This document shows, piece by piece, positions 6,591 to 10,984 of a stretch of 10,984 nt of DNA. The translations under genes were made by a program, and so were the position numbers. The stretch covers positions 1-10,984 of the forward strand of contig JAEYTY010000136.1 in assembly GCA_023433775.1 (NCBI GenBank), in the 5' to 3' direction. Under the pieces are notes generated by a model. It was not told the DNA's origin and ran no database searches. It saw nothing but the letters and a program-made list of their open reading frames with translations. The first letter of the stretch is position 1; each line of letters begins with the position of its first letter. This DNA comes from Pseudomonadota bacterium (GTDB lineage Bacteria; Pseudomonadota; Alphaproteobacteria; Rhizobiales; Devosiaceae).

Positions 6591-7586
6591 TTACAGCGCC
6601 TTGACGGGCTTGAGGCCCTGCTGTGACGGAACGCGCTTGATGGCGTTGATCAGCGGCTTGCCGAATTCGGGGATGCTGATTTCAAAGACGTCCCCTTCCT
6701 CGGTCACGATGCCATCGCCGAACGAGGCGACGGAGGTGCCCAGAAACTGCACATGCACATCGCCGGGGCGCAGGAACTGGTTGTACTTGAAGTGGTGATA
6801 TTCGAGGTTGGCCAGCGAATGGCACATATTGTCCTCGCCGGTGGGGAATGACTTCTCCCACAGCACTTCACCCTTGCGCAGGATGCGGGCGTGGCCGACC
6901 AGATTGCCCGGCAGATCGCCGATGAACAATTCCGGGCCATAGGAGCAGTGCCGCAGCTTGGCGTGGGCGAGATAGAGATAGGTCTTCTTCTCGTTCACAT
7001 GGTCTGTGGCTTCATTGCCTACTGCAAAGCCGACGCGATAGGGGCTGCCATCGGGGCCGATGACATAAAGGCCCACGACTTCGGGCTCTTCGCCTTCGTC
7101 ATCGGCAAATTCGGGAACGGGCAGCGTTTCGCCCGGACGCACGACAATGTCGCCGTCGCCCTTGTAGAACCATTCGGGCTGCACGCCGGCCTGGCCAGCG
7201 GCAGGCTTGCCGCCTTCAACGCCCCATTTGAAAACGCGCATGGAATCGGTCAGGGCGTTTTCGTCGCCACCGATCTTTTCATGCATCTTGCTGCGGGCGG
7301 CGGCGCTGCCTGTATGGGTGAGGCCGGTGCCGGCGACCACGCAATGGGCCGGATCGTCATGGTCGAGCGGGGGCAGCACACGATTGGCGGCGAGCAGGCC
7401 ATCATAATCATGGGTGGCGCCAGTGCCGCGCTCGGTCACCAGGTCCACGAGCGAACGCCCGGCGGCAATCGCGTCCAGTGCAAGCTGACGAACGCTCGAT
7501 GTGCCGGGAATGGTCCGGATGATGTTGCCATCGACGATACCAACGGCGCGGACGCCTTCTGAAGGCTCGAACTGAATCAGCCGCAT
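6591..7586 (-). CDS. Fumarylacetoacetate hydrolase (FAH) fold protein, AraD1-like; putative 2-keto-3-deoxy sugar acid dehydratase/hydrolase
   Basis: A 331-residue cytosolic protein of the FAH superfamily, whose members act on 2-keto acids with a bound Mg2+ or similar ion. The metal-binding pattern is visible as Glu167 and Glu169 in GEEPEV plus Asp195 in NEATDH. Other conserved blocks are HCVVAGTGLTHTGS (81-94), EGGKPAAGQAGVQPEWFYKG (124-143), LYLAHAKLRHCSYGPEL (204-220) and HSLANLEYHHFKY (256-268). This long form with PEWFYKG resembles proteins annotated AraD1; the Sulfolobus FAH-fold AraD dehydrates 2-keto-3-deoxy-D-arabinonate, so a sugar-acid role is plausible. The frame is open to 7634, but the ATG at 7586 has AGGAGA about 7 bases upstream and starts the conserved MRLIQFE, so I chose it. 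It is the last gene after the TRAP transporter, suggesting it processes the imported acid. The exact reaction is uncertain. Confidence 0.88.
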   Translation of the reverse strand: MRLIQFEPSEGVRAVGIVDGNIIRTIPGTSSVRQLALDAIAAGRSLVDLVTERGTGATHDYDGLLAANRVLPPLDHDDPAHCVVAGTGLTHTGSAAARSKMHEKIGGDENALTDSMRVFKWGVEGGKPAAGQAGVQPEWFYKGDGDIVVRPGETLPVPEFADDEGEEPEVVGLYVIGPDGSPYRVGFAVGNEATDHVNEKKTYLYLAHAKLRHCSYGPELFIGDLPGNLVGHARILRKGEVLWEKSFPTGEDNMCHSLANLEYHHFKYNQFLRPGDVHVQFLGTSVASFGDGIVTEEGDVFEISIPEFGKPLINAIKRVPSQQGLKPVKAL

Positions 7587-7637
7587 AATAGTCTCCTGGT
7601 CTGTGAGATTTGGTTGGGCGACCGGGCCGTCCAACAG

Positions 7638-7665
7638 AAAACGGGGAGCGCGGAAACGCTCCCCG
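7638..7665 (-). terminator. Terminator-like hairpin between dctP and the FAH gene
   Basis: Read on the minus strand, CGGGGAGCG and CGCTCCCCG form a perfect 9-bp GC-rich stem with a 6-base loop, followed by TTTTCTGTT. It starts 13 bases past the dctP stop, within the 92-base gap before the FAH gene. It looks like a partial terminator or mRNA-stabilising element that would leave binding protein in excess over the FAH enzyme. Alternatively it separates two transcription units, but I see no clear promoter in the remaining 50 bases. Confidence 0.72.
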
Positions 7666-7678
7666 CAAGACGTTTAGG

Positions 7679-8668
7679 TTACTGAACCGCAGCCATGGCG
7701 TCGCGGGCCTGCTGAACCAGATCAGCACCGATAGTGGTGGTGAACTCTTCCACGACCGGGGCAACGGCGGCGCGCAGCTTGGCCATTTCTTCTTCGGGCA
7801 GGGTGGTCACTTCCATGCCTTCATCGGCCAGAAGCTGGGTCAGGCGGTCAGCGTCCGAGCGGGACAGGTCGCGCTGATAAACAGCCGATTCCTGCGCAGC
7901 TTCCATGACCAGCGCCTGGTCTTCAGCCGAAAGGCCATCGAACCACGCCTTGCTCGCGAGCAGCACGTAAGGCGTATAGACGTGACCGGTCAGGGTCAAA
8001 TAGTCCTGCACTTCATAGAAGCGGCTGGAATAGATCAGGCCAACCGGGGTTTCCTGCGCGTCGACGGCGCGGGTTTCCAGAGCGCTGAACAGCTCGGGAT
8101 AGGGCAGCGGCACCGGATTGGCGCCAAGAGCCTCGAAGGTCGAAATGAACAGCGGGTTCGGGATCACGCGGGTCTTGAGACCGGCAATGTCCTCGACCTT
8201 GTTGATCGGGCGCACGGAATTGGTCATGTGGCGGAAGCCATTGTCCCAATAGGCGAGGCCAACCAGGTTCAGGGTATCGAGTTTGGCAAACAGCGCGTCG
8301 CCCACTTCGCCATCGACCACCGCATCAACGGCGGCGAAGTTGGGGTAGAAGAAGGGCAGGTCGAAGATCAGGAATTCAGGAATGGTGCCGACCAGGTTCG
8401 AGGTCGGGCCGACCATGATGTCGACAATGCCGCCCTGCAGGGACGACTGCAACTGGGGCTCGTTGCCCAGCACGCCATTGCCGAACTTGGCGATGGTGAT
8501 GCGGCCACCGGTCTTTTCGGCAACCAGTTCGGCAAAGCGATTGACGCCCTGACCCACCGGGTGCTCCTCGACCGGCACATAGCCGAGCCGCGCTTCCTGC
8601 GCAGTGACGGGAACGGCTGCGCCCAGCAGGGCCAGACCAAAGAGTGCCGAAGTCAGTATGGATTTCAC
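7679..8668 (-). CDS. dctP: TRAP transporter substrate-binding protein, DctP family
   Basis: Periplasmic binding protein of 329 residues that captures a carboxylate ligand and delivers it to the DctQM membrane pair. It starts with a Sec-type signal peptide (MKSILTSALFGLALLGAAVPVTAQ, written here as residues 1-24, AQ end). The start is GTG at 8668, supported by AAGGAGG about 8 bases upstream. Arg167 in KTRVIPNP is the conserved arginine that salt-bridges the ligand carboxylate; Arg146 in GFRHMTN and the AVDAQETP block (201-208) are other family landmarks. In most relatives the last block reads DGQENP, so this protein differs at two pocket-lining positions. It is normally sized. It lies 30 bases after dctM and is last of the three TRAP genes. 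The ligand is probably a sugar acid or other organic acid, given the FAH gene next door (inference). Confidence 0.93.
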   Translation of the reverse strand: MKSILTSALFGLALLGAAVPVTAQEARLGYVPVEEHPVGQGVNRFAELVAEKTGGRITIAKFGNGVLGNEPQLQSSLQGGIVDIMVGPTSNLVGTIPEFLIFDLPFFYPNFAAVDAVVDGEVGDALFAKLDTLNLVGLAYWDNGFRHMTNSVRPINKVEDIAGLKTRVIPNPLFISTFEALGANPVPLPYPELFSALETRAVDAQETPVGLIYSSRFYEVQDYLTLTGHVYTPYVLLASKAWFDGLSAEDQALVMEAAQESAVYQRDLSRSDADRLTQLLADEGMEVTTLPEEEMAKLRAAVAPVVEEFTTTIGADLVQQARDAMAAVQ

Positions 8669-8698
8669 GATTTAATCCTCCTTCATGAAATGTGCTGG

Positions 8699-9976
8699 TC
8701 AAAAGAACCAGGAGACGGGACCGGTCACGATCCACGGGAACAGGATCAGCAGCGCCAGCACCAGGATTTCGGCTGCAAGGAAAGGCAGAACGCCTCGCGC
8801 AGCATCTTCCATGGAGATGCGGGCCACCCCGCTGACCGTGTTGAGAACGGCGCCCACCGGCGGGGTGATCATGCCGATGGCCGCCCCGATGATGAACACG
8901 ACGCCGAAATAGATCGGGTCGATGCCCGCCGCGACCACCACCGGCATCAGCACCGGAATGAGAATGGTGATGGAGGGGGTGAAATCGAGCACGGTGCCGA
9001 TAGCGAGCACGGCCAGCATGATCACTGCCATCAGCAAGGTTGGATTATCCATCAGCGGCGAGAGCACGCCGATGACCTGTGCCGGTACATTGGCAATGGT
9101 GATGAGGAAGGCGGTAACCGACGATGCGGCGACCAGCAGCATGATAATTGCGGTGACCTTGGTTGCCGCCAGCAGGCAATCATAGAGCGCCTTCAGGCTC
9201 AGTTCGCGATAGACTACGGTGCCGACAAAAAGCGCATAGGCCGCGGCGACAATACCGGCTTCGGTTGGGGTGAAAAGACCGAAGCGCAGGCCCGCAATGA
9301 TGATGGCAGGGAGCATCAGTGCCCAGAGTGCCTTGCGCAGGGCTACGAAAACCTCGCCGGTCGATTGCTTGGGCAGCGCCGTGAACGCATCGCGGCGCGA
9401 TACCAGCCACCATGTCACCACCAGCGCAAGCGCCATCAGCAGGCCGGGTACAATACCGGCCATAAACAACTTGATGATCGAGAGATTGGCCGTGACGCCG
9501 AGAACGACAAAACCGATGGAGGGCGGAATGACCGGGGCAATAATGCCCGTCGCCGCCATCAGGCCGCTGGTGCGATCAACGCGATAGCCGGCTTCGCGCA
9601 TCAGGGGCAGCAGCATGACGGCCAGCGTCGCGGTGTCGGCAATTGCCGAGCCCGAAAGTGTGGCCAGCAAAACACCTGTGCCGATAACGACATAGCCCAG
9701 TCCGCCGCGCAGATGGCCGAACATGGCCAGAGCCACATTGACGATGCGCTTGGAAAGCCCGCCGGCATTCATCAGCTCGCCGGCGAGCAGGAAGAATGGA
9801 ATGGCCATTAGCGGATAGCTGTCAGCGCCATCCACCAGCTTCTGGGCCAGGATCTGCGCATCCATCAGCCCCAATGACCACATCATGGCAACGGCGCAGG
9901 CCATCAGCGCGAAGGCCACGGGCACGCCGATAGCCATGGCCCCGAACAAGGAGCCCAAAAAGATCAACGCGCTCAT
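8699..9976 (-). CDS. dctM: TRAP transporter large permease subunit, DctM family
   Basis: Main ion-coupled transport subunit in the inner membrane, 425 residues, with about a dozen hydrophobic segments. Family landmarks are present: AIPFFLLAGELMNAGGL (58-74), LATLSGSAIADTA (104-116), VIPPSIGFVVLG (149-160), GLRFGLFTPTEAG (229-241), LDFTPSITILIPVL (330-343) and IGMITPPVGAVLN (367-379). The pairs SGS/DFTP and IPPS/TPPVG reflect the inverted-repeat halves of the elevator domain that binds Na+ and substrate. Length is typical (425-430). The ATG overlaps the dctQ stop by 4 bases (ATGA), with GGAG 9 bases upstream. No lesion is seen. It works with DctQ as scaffold and DctP as ligand donor. Confidence 0.95.
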   Translation of the reverse strand: MSALIFLGSLFGAMAIGVPVAFALMACAVAMMWSLGLMDAQILAQKLVDGADSYPLMAIPFFLLAGELMNAGGLSKRIVNVALAMFGHLRGGLGYVVIGTGVLLATLSGSAIADTATLAVMLLPLMREAGYRVDRTSGLMAATGIIAPVIPPSIGFVVLGVTANLSIIKLFMAGIVPGLLMALALVVTWWLVSRRDAFTALPKQSTGEVFVALRKALWALMLPAIIIAGLRFGLFTPTEAGIVAAAYALFVGTVVYRELSLKALYDCLLAATKVTAIIMLLVAASSVTAFLITIANVPAQVIGVLSPLMDNPTLLMAVIMLAVLAIGTVLDFTPSITILIPVLMPVVVAAGIDPIYFGVVFIIGAAIGMITPPVGAVLNTVSGVARISMEDAARGVLPFLAAEILVLALLILFPWIVTGPVSWFF

Positions 9977-10485
9977 TGGCTTTGCTCCACACTTTCAGGG
10001 CGTGCAGGACTGCTTTCGCCAATGTCGCCACGCAGGGCGCGGTAGATGTTAAAGAGGATGATGAGTGCCCAGAGCACCGAGGCGACCAGCGCCGCAGCAT
10101 AAATCAGGCCGACCGAAGCACCCGAAATGGGCATGTGGTTGGACCAGTTCAGCTGCGTCTGGCGCAGGCTGCCCTGAAAGACCAGCCATGTGCAGCCCAG
10201 CATCACGAGGTGCGACGCAATATAGGAGACGACCTGCGCCTTGCGCGGCAGACGGCGCGTCAGCGAGTCGATGCCGATATGGGCGCCTTCGCGCAGCGCC
10301 ACCACACTGCCCAGCATGATCAGCCAGACAAAGATCAGCCGCGAAATTTCGACAGAAAACGGAATGCCGGAATTGAAACCGTAGCGCAGCACCACGTTCC
10401 AGAACACCATGAGACACATGGCGGCCATTCCGATGACGAGCAAATGCTCGGTCATCCTGAAAATCAGGGGTTTGGTCTTGTCCAC
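9973..10485 (-). CDS. dctQ: TRAP transporter small permease subunit, DctQ family
   Basis: Small inner-membrane subunit of 170 residues that scaffolds DctM. Four hydrophobic segments lie near residues 14-33, 46-66, 86-105 and 122-148. Family residues are visible: NVVLRYGFN (30-38), FSVEISRLIFVW (43-54) and REGAHIGID (65-73). I chose the GTG at 10485, with GAGGAG 9 bases ahead and a MDKTKPLIFRMTEHLL start. An ATG 7 bases further upstream is in another frame and too close to the ribosome site. It is first in the operon and overlaps dctM by 4 bases. The polar tail after residue 150 is cytosolic and not conserved in character. Confidence 0.93.
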   Translation of the reverse strand: MDKTKPLIFRMTEHLLVIGMAAMCLMVFWNVVLRYGFNSGIPFSVEISRLIFVWLIMLGSVVALREGAHIGIDSLTRRLPRKAQVVSYIASHLVMLGCTWLVFQGSLRQTQLNWSNHMPISGASVGLIYAAALVASVLWALIILFNIYRALRGDIGESSPARPESVEQSQ

Positions 10486-10599
10486 CAGGCATTTCTCCTC
10501 TTCATGAGGGCAACCGGGCTACTAAGGGCCGATCACCGGCGCTGGCTCGTTCTTTGGCCAGTGTGTCGAAGAGAGGTCTAGGCGGAGGGCTCCGCTCTG

Positions 10600-10605
10600 T
10601 ATAAT
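10600..10605 (+). promoter_or_regulatory. Possible -10 element for the lysR-type gene
   Basis: The plus strand reads TATAAT at this point, a perfect sigma-70 -10 hexamer. Its expected -35 position (around 10577-10582) is a poor match, as is common for regulated promoters. Transcription from it would start near 10612, leaving about 30 bases of leader that contain the T-N11-A repeat. The complementary strand here also offers TTATAC, a fair -10 for the divergent TRAP operon, so the promoters may overlap. The rest of the 157-base gap contains only a GCGGAG-GG-CTCCGC palindrome (10582-10595). Confidence 0.35.
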
Positions 10606-10623
10606 GAGTGTTCGGGATAGATA

Positions 10624-10640
10624 TATAACACCTGGTTATA
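10624..10640. promoter_or_regulatory. LysR-type operator (T-N11-A inverted repeat)
   Basis: TATAAC-ACCTG-GTTATA is a perfect 6-5-6 inverted repeat containing the T-N11-A core known for LysR-type regulators. It ends two bases before the ATG at 10643 and lies upstream of the divergent TRAP operon. Such a site would let the regulator repress itself and activate the TRAP genes in the presence of a ligand; the binding is inferred from the motif and position. Confidence 0.55.
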
Positions 10641-10642
10641 CC

Positions 10643-10984
10643 ATGCTCCCTTCACTCGACTCGATGGCTGCGCGGCTGCGGCTTCGTCATTTCCGCCTGC
10701 TGACCGCAATTGATGAGCACGGCACGATCCTCAAAGCCGCAGAACACGTCGCCCTGAGCCAGCCCGGCGCCACCAAGGCCCTGCAGGAAATTGAGGCTGC
10801 GGTGGGGGAAACCCTGTTCCTGCGCACCCATCGCGGGCTTGAGCCCAATGAAATGGGCCACTGCGTCATTCGCTATGCGCGGCTGATCATGACCGACATG
10901 GCCCATCTTCGTGATGAAATGAAATCGGTTCTCGAAGGGGCAGGGGGACGCCTGACGGTCGGCATGATCATGGGGGCAGTGCCG
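10643..10984 (+). CDS. LysR family transcriptional regulator (5' part only, cut by window edge)
   Basis: The plus strand is open from the ATG at 10643 to the window end, giving 114 residues. The N-terminal winged helix-turn-helix is clear: LRLRHFRLLTAIDEHGTILKAAEHVALSQPGATKALQEIE, split as residues 12-31 and 32-51. It is followed by a wing (VGETLFLRTHRGLEPNEMG) and the linker helix, then the first strand of the ligand domain (GGRLTVGMIMGAVP). The SQPGATKAL recognition helix has Gly and Thr where most relatives have Ala-Val-Ser. The style is close to GbpR/PcaQ-like regulators of sugar or aromatic-acid uptake. No ribosome site is visible before the ATG; Met8 at 10664 is an alternative start, also without one. 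It is divergent from the TRAP operon and probably controls it. Confidence 0.9.
   Translation, partial: MLPSLDSMAARLRLRHFRLLTAIDEHGTILKAAEHVALSQPGATKALQEIEAAVGETLFLRTHRGLEPNEMGHCVIRYARLIMTDMAHLRDEMKSVLEGAGGRLTVGMIMGAVP

Noticed and set aside
7587..7634. Upstream ATG adding 16 residues to the FAH-type protein
   Set aside because: The added residues are not like the family's N-terminus, while ATG 7586 has a clear AGGAGA at proper spacing. The longer start would also lie close to the hairpin.
7610..9811. Long plus-strand open frame of 733 codons
   Set aside because: It lies opposite dctP and dctM and its translation is a His/Asp/Gln/Gly-rich mirror of those genes, typical of antisense frames in GC-rich DNA. 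No domain is recognisable.
10049..10492. Minus-strand ATG frame starting at 10492, ahead of dctQ
   Set aside because: It is out of frame with dctQ, only two or three bases from the ribosome site, and encodes no recognisable protein.
1..10984. Search for CRISPR arrays, insertion sequences, tRNA genes, phage or defence genes
   Set aside because: No regularly spaced repeats, transposase or integrase motifs, or tRNA-like folds were noticed. Nearly all sequence is explained by the two uptake operons and their regulators.

Overview
The window looks like chromosomal DNA of a GC-rich (about 60%) alphaproteobacterium, probably Hyphomicrobiales; a Devosia-like genus is a guess from gene style only. 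The evidence is two tightly packed uptake operons for organic nutrients, each with its own regulator, a Tat-exported PotD-type binding protein, GTG starts and 4-bp ATGA/GTGA overlaps. I see no mobile element, CRISPR array, tRNA or rRNA.

Left operon (minus strand, 5497 down to beyond base 1). It encodes a PotA-type ABC ATPase, a Tat-signal PotD-type substrate-binding protein, two PotB/PotC-type permeases, an Asp/Glu/hydantoin-family racemase and a GNAT acetyltransferase cut by the window edge. Together they suggest import of a small amine, amino-acid or hydantoin-like compound followed by racemisation and perhaps acetylation. The binding-protein gene carries a single-base frameshift near 3359-3360 that scrambles its last fifth; this is either a sequencing error or a real lesion. 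A GntR/FCD regulator (5758-6465, plus strand) is divergent. The 260-bp gap between them holds a dense cluster of palindromes, which are likely operators.

Centre. The gntR gene and the right operon converge at 6466-6590, where each strand has its own convincing rho-independent terminator.

Right operon (minus strand, 10485 down to 6591). It encodes TRAP transporter subunits DctQ, DctM and DctP, then an FAH-fold hydrolase/dehydratase of the AraD1-like type. A terminator-like hairpin sits between dctP and the FAH gene. The set suggests Na+-coupled uptake of an organic or sugar acid and conversion of a 2-keto-3-deoxy acid derived from it. A divergent LysR-type regulator begins at 10643 and runs off the right edge. 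A perfect T-N11-A inverted repeat lies directly upstream of its start codon.

All gene families here are known. The points worth a second look are the frameshift, the two operator regions, the racemase/acetyltransferase coupled to a polyamine-type importer, and the unassigned substrates of both transporters. I found no clear evidence of a wholly new system.
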